From: an uncultured bacterium | Lineage (GTDB): Bacteria > Planctomycetota > UBA1135 > GCA-002686595 | Assembly (NCBI GenBank): GCA_938075305.1 | Contig: CALJGV010000040.1 | Location: 1-47,901 of the forward strand | DNA: 47,901 nucleotides | Direction: 5' to 3' | In this document: positions 40,328-47,901 of the stretch, piece after piece | Layout of the letters: each line of letters opens with the position of its first letter | Numbering within the stretch: position 1 is the first letter of the stretch | Position numbers and translations under genes: made by a program | The notes under the pieces: model-generated | Told to the model about the DNA's origin: nothing | What the model saw: the letters and a program-made list of their open reading frames with translations, nothing else | The model's database searches: none

Positions 40328-41659
40328 TCAGTCCTTCGTGCGGACGCAGATGAGGGAGTCGGCGCTGCGCAGGAGCAAGCTGCCCTCCGCCGCCGACGGC
40401 GTCCCCCAGAAGATCCCGTCCACCTCGTTGGTGGCCACGATCTCGAACTCCCGGGCTGCCTTCACGGCGACGGTGGTGCCGCCCTCCGAGAGGACGAAGA
40501 CGTGCTCGCCGTCAGTCCACGGGCAGGACACCACGTTCCGCAGACCCGGGAGCCGCTCGTCGTAGAGCTCTTCTCCGGTGGCCGCGTCGCGGCAGGTCAG
40601 GATGCCCTGGGAGTTGGCGACCCATACGAGACCGTTGACCGTCACGGGCGACGAGAAGCCCGGGCCGGCGCGGCCGATGTTCCACAGCACGGGGCTCTCA
40701 TCACCCTCCGCGTCCAGGTCCACCACGCCGTCCACGGTGGCGTCGATGGCGATCAGGGGGCCGCGGCGCATCTGGGCGCTGTTGCCGAAGATCAGGCGGT
40801 CGCCGGAGGCCGCAGCCGAGGCGCTGAACGTGCCGCCAATGCCCTCAACGCGCCAGCGGACCTCGCCGCTCTCGGGCGCGTAGCCCGTCACCGAGTCAGG
40901 GCCGCAGACCACGAGGTCCGTGGCGTCCCCGTGCGTCCACATGGTGGGGCTAGCCCAGGCGGTGCCCTTGGGCCGCTCCACGCGCCACGCCTGCTTGCCG
41001 TCCTCCATGCTGAAGGCGACGACGAAGCTCGACTCGTTGTTGTCGTTTTGGATGAAGACGTTGCCCCCGCCGATGGCGAGCGCGCTCCCGGTCCCGAAGT
41101 CGGCGTTCATCTCGAACATGCCGAGCTCCTGCTCCCAGATCAGCTCACCCTCGAGGTCCACGCAGGCCACGAGCCCGATGGCGCCGAAGTAGCACACCAC
41201 CCGGTCTCCGTCCGTGGCCGGGGACTCCGTGGCGTAGGTGTTGCAGGGGTGGATGCCGTGCTCCGGGGCGCGGCTGGCGAGCTCCTTCTCGAAGATCAGC
41301 TCACCGGACTCGAGCGAGTAGGCCCGGACCTGGAAGGACATGGGCTTCTCGGGGGCCTTCGCGCCGCCGCCGCGGCTCTCGGGCATGCGCACGCCGCCCA
41401 TGAAGCCCAGGGGCCGGCCGCCGCCCTCCTTGTCGGGCTGCACCGCCGTGGTGATGAAGACCCGGTCCTCGACGATCACGGGCGAGGACCAGCCGCCGCC
41501 GGGCACCTCGACCCTCCAGGCGACGTTCTCCTCGTCGTTCCAGCGGAGCGGGTGGGCTGCGACGACCCCGTTGCCGGAGGGGCCGCGGAAGGACGGCCAG
41601 GCGGCGTCCTGGGGGGGCGCGAGCGCGGCGGGCGCCGCGACGAGGAGAGAGAGGATCAT
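40328..41659 (-). CDS. exported PQQ-like beta-propeller protein
   Basis: This is a 443-aa protein with a signal peptide (MILSLLVAAPAALAPPQ). 'AWPSFRGPSGNGVV' and 'WNDEENVAWRVEVPGGGWSSPVIVEDRVFIT' are the usual opening of planctomycete PQQ-like/BamB-type propellers. Blades such as 'ESGEVRWRVEGIGGTFSASAAASGDRLIFG' and 'DAATGEELYDERLPG' repeat to the end. The fold is used for scaffolding or as a dehydrogenase shell; no PQQ-ligand Cys pair or active-site Asp set is evident, so an enzyme role is not supported. It lies immediately downstream of a second protein of the same type on the same strand (28 bp gap). Confidence 0.85.
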   Translation of the reverse strand: MILSLLVAAPAALAPPQDAAWPSFRGPSGNGVVAAHPLRWNDEENVAWRVEVPGGGWSSPVIVEDRVFITTAVQPDKEGGGRPLGFMGGVRMPESRGGGAKAPEKPMSFQVRAYSLESGELIFEKELASRAPEHGIHPCNTYATESPATDGDRVVCYFGAIGLVACVDLEGELIWEQELGMFEMNADFGTGSALAIGGGNVFIQNDNNESSFVVAFSMEDGKQAWRVERPKGTAWASPTMWTHGDATDLVVCGPDSVTGYAPESGEVRWRVEGIGGTFSASAAASGDRLIFGNSAQMRRGPLIAIDATVDGVVDLDAEGDESPVLWNIGRAGPGFSSPVTVNGLVWVANSQGILTCRDAATGEELYDERLPGLRNVVSCPWTDGEHVFVLSEGGTTVAVKAAREFEIVATNEVDGIFWGTPSAAEGSLLLRSADSLICVRTKD

Positions 41660-41687
41660 GGGGTCGGGGGGCCCGGAGGCCGCGGGA

Positions 41688-43001
41688 TCACTTCCAGCTG
41701 AAGGCGTGCAGGGAGTTCTGGGCGCGCACGAAGATCATGGTGCCCTCCTCCCCCTCGACCGGCGCGGTCACCGCGAGGTGGCCCCAGCTCGGGCCCTCCA
41801 CGAGATCCACCTGGCCGGCCACGTCGTACTCGGCGGGGTTCGCGTTGATGAGGCGCAGCGACCCGGTGTTGGCCAGCGCCAGGATGCGCTTGCCCTGGGC
41901 CACCAGCGACCAGTACTCGTCGCCCGTCGGACCGGAGACCCAGCCATCGGTGCCCTCCTCCAGGCCCACGCAGGTGAAGCGGTTGCTGCGCAGGAAGAGG
42001 AAGGCGTGGCTCCCCACGACGACGGGGGAGGTCATGTAGGCCTGGGCGCGTGCGGTCCACGCCTCGTTGACCTCGAGGCCCTCCTCGCCCTTGGCCACCG
42101 AGTAGAGGTGCGCGCGGCCGCCGTAGGCCGAGGTGAAGATCGCGTCACCGTAGGGCTGGGGCGTGAGGATGTTCATGCCGCGGAAGGCCTTCACCGGCTG
42201 GGTCCACAGCTCGTCGCCCGTCTCGGGGTCCATGCCGCTGAGGTGGCTGCGGGACTGGACCACGAGCTGCTCGCGGCCGGCGAGGGTGGCCAGGACGGGC
42301 GAGCTGAAGGCGCTGTCCATGCCGCCCGCGTTGCTGCCGCCGGTGGAGCGCCAGACGGTCTCGCCGGTCTGTTTGTCGAGGCGCGCGATGGACTCGCCGG
42401 CCTGGATGTACAGGGCGTCGTCCACGATCAGCGGCGAGCACACGAGCCCGAAGGAGGGCATCTTGGCGTCGAACTCCTTGACGAAGTCCACGCGCCAGCG
42501 CACCGAGCCGTCGCTGGCGTTGAGGCAGACCACCACGTCGCGCATGCCGCCCACATAGAGGGCCTCGCCGTCGAAGGCGGGCGTGCTACGGATCCAGGAG
42601 CCGTTCTTGGCCGCGAAGAAGGGCACCTTCATGGCGCCGTCCCAGCGCGTCTCCCAGACCTTCTCCCCCGTCTTGCGGTCGTAGGCCTGGGCGACCTCCT
42701 CCCGCTTGTCGACGGTGGACACGGTGAAGACCCGGTCCTCGGCCACCAGGGGTGTGGCGTAGCTGTCGCCCAGGTTCTCGATGGCCCAGATGGCGGTCAC
42801 GTTCTCGTCCGTGAGCTCCGCGGGCCACTCGGGCCCGCCGACCACGCCGTTGCGTCCGGCGCCGCGCCACTGGTTCCAGACGGTGTACTCCGGCAGCGCG
42901 TCACCGACCGGGGCGTCCGAGTCAGAGCTGGGGATGCCCACGGCTGGAACGGCGGAGACCCCGGCGAGGGGGAGGAGAGTGAGAAGGGAGAGGATCGTCA
43001 T
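41688..43001 (-). CDS. exported PQQ-like beta-propeller protein
   Basis: The ATG at 43001 gives 437 aa with a signal (MTILSLLTLLPLAGVSAVPA). The 52-residue upstream extension is not signal-like. Blades recur about every 45-50 residues: 'LVAEDRVFTVSTVDKREEVAQAYDRKTGEKVWETR', 'GGMRDVVVCLNASDGSVRWRVD', 'IARLDKQTGETVWRSTGG', 'LSGMDPETGDELWTQP'. It is a paralogue-like partner of the 40328-41659 gene, probably one operon. Both are divergent from the sulfite dehydrogenase genes. The function is unknown beyond a periplasmic propeller. Confidence 0.85.
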   Translation of the reverse strand: MTILSLLTLLPLAGVSAVPAVGIPSSDSDAPVGDALPEYTVWNQWRGAGRNGVVGGPEWPAELTDENVTAIWAIENLGDSYATPLVAEDRVFTVSTVDKREEVAQAYDRKTGEKVWETRWDGAMKVPFFAAKNGSWIRSTPAFDGEALYVGGMRDVVVCLNASDGSVRWRVDFVKEFDAKMPSFGLVCSPLIVDDALYIQAGESIARLDKQTGETVWRSTGGSNAGGMDSAFSSPVLATLAGREQLVVQSRSHLSGMDPETGDELWTQPVKAFRGMNILTPQPYGDAIFTSAYGGRAHLYSVAKGEEGLEVNEAWTARAQAYMTSPVVVGSHAFLFLRSNRFTCVGLEEGTDGWVSGPTGDEYWSLVAQGKRILALANTGSLRLINANPAEYDVAGQVDLVEGPSWGHLAVTAPVEGEEGTMIFVRAQNSLHAFSWK

Positions 43002-43238
43002 GTCTTCGGGAGGGTTCGGGCCTGCCTGTGACAAGTCGCGCGGGGCCCCACGCTGGATGCAGGCTGACAGCCCACCTGGGGAGGTCCCGACGCAATCCGG
43101 ATCGCCATGCGAACCGGGTCGCCCTTTCCAGCGACCTCCGGCAGTCCCTGGGCGCACCCGTGACGCTTCGCGTACATTCAGCCCTCCCGCGGTGGCCCCA
43201 TCGCCCCGTGGGCCTCCGGCCCCCTTCCCCCAGCGCCC

Positions 43239-44432
43239 ATGACGCCCGAATCACGCCTCCTCCAGGACCGCCGCAGCTTCCTCGGCTCCACCCTCGGCGT
43301 CGCCGCCGGGGCCCTCTGGTTCGCCTCCTGCGGCTCCGAGGTCAGCGAGAGCGTGATCATGCTGCCCGACGGCATGGACCCGAAGAACTTCATCGTCCAC
43401 GGGCCGATGACCATCGAGTCCAAGCGGAGCGTGCTGCGGGACGAGATCACCCCCACGGACAAGGTCTTCGTCCGGGGCAACCTGGGCTTCCCGGACAAGA
43501 GCATCCTGGAGAACGCCGACGCCTGGGCCCTGGAGGTCGAAGGGGTCGCCAAGCCCGGCTCGATGACCATCAAGGACCTCAAGGCCCTGGGCTCGACCAC
43601 GATCACCGCCGTCCTGCAGTGCTCGGGCAACGGGCGCTTCTTCTTCGAGCACGGCCCCTCGGGCTCCGCCTGGGGCGTGGGCGCCGCCGCGAACGTCCAG
43701 TGGACCGGGGTCCCGGTGAAGAAGGTCCTCGAGGCCATGGGCGGCGCCATGGAGGGCGCCCGCTTCCTCACGGGGACCGGCGGCGAGCCCATCCCCGCCG
43801 CGCTCAACGAGCGGGACCTGGTGGTCGAGCGCTCGATCCCCCTCGAAAAGGGAATGGAGGACGCGATCCTCGCCTGGGAGCTCAACGGGGAGCCGGTGAA
43901 CATCTCCCACGGTGGTCCCCTGCGACTCGTGGTGCCGGGCTACTACGGGGTCAACAACGTCAAGTACCTCAAGCGCCTCGCCGCCACCGCCGAGGAGTCC
44001 GACGCCAAGATCCAGGTGTCCAAGTACCGCGTGCGGCCCATCGGCGAGAAGGGCGCGGCGGACCAGCCGTCCATGTGGGCCATGAACGTGAAGTCCTGGG
44101 TCGACGACCCCCTGGGCGACAAGGCCCTCAAGGTCGGGATCGTTGACGTGACCGGCGTGGCGTTCTGCGGGGAGTCCCCGATCCAGTCGGTGGAGGTCTC
44201 CACCGACGGCGGGGCCACCTGGGCCCCCGCGGAGATGATCGGCACGGACATGGGCCCCTACGCCTGGCGGCGCTTCCGGTTCCGCTGGGACGCGACGCCG
44301 GGCCAACACGTGATCGCCTCCCGCGCCACCTCGGCGGACGGCAAGGTCCAGCCGATGGATCGGGTGGAGAACCACCGCGGGTACGCCCACAACGGCTGGA
44401 GCGACCCGAGCATCACCGTCAACGTCGGCTGA
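43239..44432 (+). CDS. molybdopterin sulfite dehydrogenase catalytic subunit (SorA-like)
   Basis: This 397-aa protein has a Tat signal 'DRRSFLGSTLGVAAG' (Arg11-Arg12), as expected for a folded, cofactor-loaded export substrate. 'ITAVLQCSGNGRFFF' carries Cys128, the molybdenum ligand of the sulfite oxidase family. The later 'NISHGGPLRLVVPGYYGVNNVKYLKRL' and the dimerisation beta-domain from ~290 ('VGIVDVTGVAFCGESPIQSVEVSTDGGATW') are standard. The gene is followed 4 bp later by a cytochrome c gene, the arrangement of SorAB. It would oxidise sulfite to sulfate in the periplasm. A related Mo-oxidoreductase with another substrate is possible. Confidence 0.9.
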   Translation: MTPESRLLQDRRSFLGSTLGVAAGALWFASCGSEVSESVIMLPDGMDPKNFIVHGPMTIESKRSVLRDEITPTDKVFVRGNLGFPDKSILENADAWALEVEGVAKPGSMTIKDLKALGSTTITAVLQCSGNGRFFFEHGPSGSAWGVGAAANVQWTGVPVKKVLEAMGGAMEGARFLTGTGGEPIPAALNERDLVVERSIPLEKGMEDAILAWELNGEPVNISHGGPLRLVVPGYYGVNNVKYLKRLAATAEESDAKIQVSKYRVRPIGEKGAADQPSMWAMNVKSWVDDPLGDKALKVGIVDVTGVAFCGESPIQSVEVSTDGGATWAPAEMIGTDMGPYAWRRFRFRWDATPGQHVIASRATSADGKVQPMDRVENHRGYAHNGWSDPSITVNVG

Positions 44433-44436
44433 GCCC

Positions 44437-44781
44437 ATGCGACTCGCTTCCGCCCTCGCCCTGGCCGCCCTCGCCGCGGCCAGCGCCTCCGTCTCGTGCA
44501 GTGACGGCCCCAAGCCCTTCAGCAAGGCGGCTCTTCGGGGCCGAGAGGTGTTCCTGAAGCACTCCGAGCCGAAGTGCGGCACCTGCCACACGCTCAAGGA
44601 CGCTGGCACCGTCGCCAACGTGGGCCCGAACCTCGACGTGATGCGCCCCTCCCGCGACAAGATCCTGCGCTCGGTTCAGCAGGGCGTCGGCGTGATGCCC
44701 ACCCAGAAGGAAGTGCTGAAGGCCGGCGAGATGGAGGACGTGGCCTCCTACGTCTTCGAGGCCGCGGGCCGCACCCCCTGA
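44437..44781 (+). CDS. mono-heme cytochrome c (SorB-like electron acceptor)
   Basis: This is a 114-aa protein with an N-terminal signal ('MRLASALALAALAAASASVS'), perhaps lipid-modified at Cys21. One heme site is present, 'CGTCH' (Cys47, Cys50, His51). The axial Met lies in 'GVGVMPTQKEVL', and the class I cytochrome tail is 'MEDVASYVFEAAG'. It lies 4 bp after the SorA-like gene, so it should take electrons from sulfite oxidation. It ends 77 bp before the amidohydrolase gene. Confidence 0.9.
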   Translation: MRLASALALAALAAASASVSCSDGPKPFSKAALRGREVFLKHSEPKCGTCHTLKDAGTVANVGPNLDVMRPSRDKILRSVQQGVGVMPTQKEVLKAGEMEDVASYVFEAAGRTP

Positions 44782-44858
44782 GGACGGGACACGGGGAATC
44801 GAGCGGGGAGGCGGAGGGTCGCTATCCTCGGTCCGGCCACCACAACGGAGCCCCCCCG

Positions 44859-46559
44859 ATGATCCTCGCCCCCCTGACCGCGCTTCTCCTCTCCGTCACC
44901 GGAGCTCCCGTCCAACAGGTGGAACCCAGCGAGGTGGCCGACCTCATCCTCGCGGGCGGTCGCGTGGTGACCGTGGACCCCGAGGGCACCGAGGGGCAGT
45001 CCATCGCCATGCGCGGTGATCGCGTCCTCGCCGTGGGGAGCGAGGCCGAGATCCGACGGCTGATCGGCGAGCAGACGCGGGTCATCGATCTCGAGGGGCG
45101 CCTCGCGATCCCCGGCTTCATCGAGGGGCACGGCCACTTCCTCGGCGTGGGCGACTCGGCCATGCAGCTCGACCTGCGGCAGGCGAAGACCTGGGACGAG
45201 ATCGTGGCGCTGGTGGCCAAGGCCGCCGCCACCCTCGAGCCAGGGACCCTCATCCGCGGCCGAGGCTGGCACCAGGAGAAGTGGACCACCGCCCCCCGCG
45301 GCGCCATCGACGGGCTGCCGCGGCACGAGGACCTCTCCGCCGCCTCCCCCGAGCACCCGGTGATCCTGACCCACGCCAGCGGCCACGCCGCCTTCGCGAA
45401 CGCCAAGGCCATGGAGCTCAGCGGCATCGACGGGGACACCGCGCCGCCGGAGGGCGGCGAGATCATCCGCGACCCGGAGGGCGCCCCGACCGGCGCCTTC
45501 CGCGAGACGGCGTCGAGCCTGCTCGGGCCCGCTTATCTCCGCTCCCGCGGCGCCGATCCGCGCCAGATGGCGACCTACGCCGTGGAGGAGTGCCTGCGCA
45601 AGGGCGTCACCTCCTTCCAGGACGCGGGCAGCTCCTTCGAGGACGCCGAGCTCCTGCGCCGCATGGCGGACCGGGGAGAGCTCGACGTACGCGTGTGGAT
45701 GATGCTCCGCGAGCCCGTGGCCGAGCTCACCGAGCGGCTCGCCGCGACGCGCGTCGTCGGGCACGCCAACCACCACCTCACGGTGCGCGGCATCAAGCGC
45801 TCCATCGACGGCGCCCTGGGCTCCCACGGCGCGTGGCTCCTGGAGCCCTACGCCGACCTCGCCACCAGCGCCGGCCTGAACACCGTCCCCATCGACGAGG
45901 TGGAGGCCTGCGCCCGGCTCGCCCTCGAGCACGACGTCCAGCTCTGCGTGCACGCCATCGGCGACCGCGCCAACCGCGAGACCCTGGACATCTTCGAGCG
46001 CTTCCTGCCCGAGGGTCCCGAGGGAGAGGGCGGCAAGGCCGACCTGCGCTGGCGCGTGGAGCACGCCCAGCACATCCACCCCGACGACCTCCCGCGCTTC
46101 GCACAGCTCGGGGTCATCGCGGCCATGCAGGGGGTGCACTGCACCTCGGACGCCCCCTGGGTCCTGCGGCGCCTCGGCCCCGAGCGCGCCGAGAGCGGCG
46201 CCTACATGTGGCGCGACCTCCTGGACTCGGGCGCCGTGGTCACCAACGGCACCGACGCCCCGGTGGAGGACCTCGACCCCATCGCGAGCTACTATTCCAC
46301 GGTCACCCGCAAGCGCGCCGACGGCATGGTCTTCTTTCCCAGCCAGCGCATGACCCGCATGGAGGCCCTGCGCTCCTACACCATCGCTTGCGCCTACTCC
46401 GCCTTCGAGGAGGACCTCAAGGGCTCCCTCGAGCCCGGCAAGCTGGCCGACGTCGTGGTCCTCTCCAAGGACATCCTCGCCTGCCCCGACGGCGAGATCC
46501 TCGACGCGCGCGTGGACCTCACCGTGGTCGGCGGCGAGGTCCTCTATCAGCGGGACTGA
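44859..46559 (+). CDS. exported YtcJ-like metal-dependent amidohydrolase
   Basis: The ATG at 44859 gives 566 aa starting MILAPLTALLLSVTGAPVQQ, a signal peptide. The enzyme belongs to amidohydrolase family 3. 'DLILAGGRVVTVDPEG' opens the beta-sandwich. The HxH metal motif is in 'GFIEGHGHFLGVG'. Further metal ligands are in 'QLCVHAIGDRAN' and 'RVEHAQHI'. The catalytic Asp is in 'VTNGTDAPVEDLDP'. 'GSLEPGKLADVVVLSKDI' closes the sandwich. The substrate is unknown; relatives act on amides or lactam-like compounds. It is on the same strand as the SorAB pair, but the 77-bp gap makes a shared transcript uncertain. Confidence 0.88.
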   Translation: MILAPLTALLLSVTGAPVQQVEPSEVADLILAGGRVVTVDPEGTEGQSIAMRGDRVLAVGSEAEIRRLIGEQTRVIDLEGRLAIPGFIEGHGHFLGVGDSAMQLDLRQAKTWDEIVALVAKAAATLEPGTLIRGRGWHQEKWTTAPRGAIDGLPRHEDLSAASPEHPVILTHASGHAAFANAKAMELSGIDGDTAPPEGGEIIRDPEGAPTGAFRETASSLLGPAYLRSRGADPRQMATYAVEECLRKGVTSFQDAGSSFEDAELLRRMADRGELDVRVWMMLREPVAELTERLAATRVVGHANHHLTVRGIKRSIDGALGSHGAWLLEPYADLATSAGLNTVPIDEVEACARLALEHDVQLCVHAIGDRANRETLDIFERFLPEGPEGEGGKADLRWRVEHAQHIHPDDLPRFAQLGVIAAMQGVHCTSDAPWVLRRLGPERAESGAYMWRDLLDSGAVVTNGTDAPVEDLDPIASYYSTVTRKRADGMVFFPSQRMTRMEALRSYTIACAYSAFEEDLKGSLEPGKLADVVVLSKDILACPDGEILDARVDLTVVGGEVLYQRD

Positions 46560-46673
46560 CCCGCTGCGCCCCTCGGGCCCAAGACCCTACGAGAGCTCCT
46601 TCCACCCGCGACCCAGCGGGACCGGAGCGAACGTATTCGTCGAGGCCGCCAGGCCCCCATGGCACCGGACGGA

Positions 46674-47901
46674 TCAGGCCACGAGAGCGGCCCGGACGTC
46701 CTTGGCGATCCTGCGCAGCCCCTCGAAGAGCCGCTCAAGCTCCGCCTCGTCCGTCTGCGCGTTGACGAGGGCCAGCCGCACAACGGCCTCCCCGTCGACC
46801 ATGGCGTAGCCGACCATGGCGAGGCCGCGCTCGGTCAACTCGGCGCAGAGATCCTCTGCCCGGATGCCGTCCATCCGGAAGCAGACCGTGAGGAACTCCG
46901 GGTCCCTCACCAGGTGCAGGTCGGGCGCGTCGTGGACCAGCTGCGCCGCATACAGGGCGAGCCGCCGGAGGCGAGCCACGCGCTCCGACATGCCCTGGTT
47001 CCCGAGCGACTGCCACAGGGTCCAGAGCTTGAGCGCGTCATTTCGACGACCACACTGCAGGGAGCGCGTCCCCGGGTTCAGCTCCTCGTCATCCCCCTGG
47101 AAGAGGTAGCTCGCGTTCTCGTCGAGGCTGGCGGACAAGAGCCCCCGCTCGCGCACGAGGACCACCGAGCAGGAGAGCTGGGCGCCCATCACCTTGTGCG
47201 CATCCCAGGCCACCGAGTCCGCTCGCTCGCACCCCGCGAGGAGGTGCGCCTGATCCGGGTCGAGCACAGCGGACCCGCCGAAGGCGCCGTCCACGTGGAG
47301 CCAGAGGCCGCGCCGCTCGCAGACCGCCGCGATCTCTTCGAGCGGGTCGAAAGCGCCGAGGACGGTGGTCCCCGCCGTGGCGTTGACCATCATCGGCTGG
47401 TCGCCCCTCGCGAGGTCCGCGCAGATGACCGCGTCCAGGGCCACCGGGTCCATGCGACCCCGCTCGTCCACTGGAACGCGGACGAGGTTGTCGAGGCCGA
47501 TACCGATGAGCCCGACCGCCTTGGTGACCGAGTAGTGGCTGTGGCTGGAGGTGTAGACCCTCAGGCGCCGGCCCCCGACGCCCTCCTCGCGCGCCCGCGG
47601 CCGAGCGCGGTCGCGGGCCAGAAGCAAGCCGGTGAGGTTGGACAGGGACCCGCCCGGGGTGAAGACGCCGTCCGCGTCGTCGAACCCGATCCGGCGGCCC
47701 ATCTGCTTCAGCAGCTCAAGCTCCACCAGCACCTGCGCGCCCCCCACCTTGTAGGTGTACATCGAGTTGTTGAGCGCGGCGGACACCACCTCTCCCAGCA
47801 GCGAGGCCGGCTCTCGGCCGCCGTAGAGCTGATTGAAGAAACTCTTCGACGCGGTGATCGGCGTGTACCGCACGAGCGACCTGAGGCGCTCACCGACCTC
47901 T
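46674..47901 (-). CDS. group II PLP-dependent decarboxylase (5' end beyond window)
   Basis: The frame runs to the window edge without a start. The visible 409 codons begin mid-protein ('GERLRSLVRYTPITASKSFF'), so the N-terminus is missing. 'FFNQLYGGREPASLLGEVVSAALNNSMYTY' matches the PF00282 glutamate/cysteine-sulfinate/aspartate decarboxylase group. 'SSHSHYSVTKA' holds the His stacked on PLP, 'LWLHVDGAFGG' the Asp, and 'VAWDAHKVMGAQLSCSVVL' the Schiff-base Lys. Substrate specificity (glutamate, aspartate or cysteine sulfinate) cannot be set from this part. Cysteine sulfinate would fit loosely with the nearby sulfite dehydrogenase, but that is speculation. It is convergent with the amidohydrolase gene. 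Confidence 0.9.
   Translation of the reverse strand, partial: EVGERLRSLVRYTPITASKSFFNQLYGGREPASLLGEVVSAALNNSMYTYKVGGAQVLVELELLKQMGRRIGFDDADGVFTPGGSLSNLTGLLLARDRARPRAREEGVGGRRLRVYTSSHSHYSVTKAVGLIGIGLDNLVRVPVDERGRMDPVALDAVICADLARGDQPMMVNATAGTTVLGAFDPLEEIAAVCERRGLWLHVDGAFGGSAVLDPDQAHLLAGCERADSVAWDAHKVMGAQLSCSVVLVRERGLLSASLDENASYLFQGDDEELNPGTRSLQCGRRNDALKLWTLWQSLGNQGMSERVARLRRLALYAAQLVHDAPDLHLVRDPEFLTVCFRMDGIRAEDLCAELTERGLAMVGYAMVDGEAVVRLALVNAQTDEAELERLFEGLRRIAKDVRAALVA

Noticed and set aside
40328..43001. The two PQQ-like propellers as quinoprotein alcohol dehydrogenases
   Set aside because: No vicinal Cys pair or catalytic Asp arrangement and the proteins are too short (437-443 aa versus about 600).
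44748..46139. 463-codon open frame on the minus strand
   Set aside because: Antisense to the amidohydrolase, whose metal-binding motifs are complete; no protein-like features.

Overview
The window is about 48 kb of high-GC bacterial chromosome with roughly 31 protein-coding genes on both strands. I see no rRNA, tRNA, CRISPR array or insertion sequence. The best guess for the host is a marine-type planctomycete. The reasons are very large secreted proteins built from VCBS/FG-GAP blades and 'DCNGNGIPD.CEIA' repeats, a C-terminal 'YCSPxxxNSTG' domain shared by two unrelated secreted proteins, several PQQ-like propeller proteins, and weak Shine-Dalgarno signals. This is inference from protein style; no marker gene is present.

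Region 1 (1-16.2 kb) is mixed secretory, carbohydrate and signalling content. It holds a GT4 glycosyltransferase cut by the left edge, a HEAT-like exported protein, a YdhR-like monooxygenase, a lipoprotein, a GH30 glycosidase, a small Cys-rich exported protein, a response regulator with an eroded HD-GYP domain, a DUF418 membrane protein, a ZIP metal transporter, a multidomain GH16 glucanase, an SGNH-like protein with a tiny DUF5989-like partner, and a gmd plus glycosyltransferase pair. That pair has visibly lower GC than its neighbours and lies between two direct copies of a ~110-bp intergenic repeat.

Region 2 (16.8-25 kb) holds a hybrid histidine kinase followed by a compact branched-chain amino acid operon, ilvD-ilvC-ilvG-ilvM-ilvE. 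The last four genes are joined by TGATG, ATGA and GTGA overlaps. Ahead of ilvD lies a short open frame with nine Val codons in thirteen and then a perfect 16-bp terminator-like hairpin. This has the layout of a transcription attenuator and is the most interesting system in the window. The IlvG/IlvM pair resembles the enterobacterial AHAS II type.

Region 3 (25-36 kb) has an arylsulfotransferase-like lipoprotein, an exported thioredoxin-fold-like protein, a POT-family peptide transporter, and a 1802-codon secreted protein made of two seven-blade VCBS blocks separated by 43 exact-period 57-bp (19-residue) repeats.

Region 4 (36-47.9 kb) has a CBS-domain protein coupled to an ArsB/NhaD-type transporter, an enolase-superfamily dehydratase with a 2-hydroxyacid dehydrogenase (sugar-acid catabolism), two PQQ-like propeller proteins, a SorAB-type sulfite dehydrogenase with its cytochrome c, a YtcJ-like amidohydrolase, and a group II PLP decarboxylase cut by the right edge. 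Strong GC-rich hairpins without T-tracts follow several genes (3815-3856, 9837-9874, 38038-38073), so hairpins without U-tracts may be the usual terminator style here.
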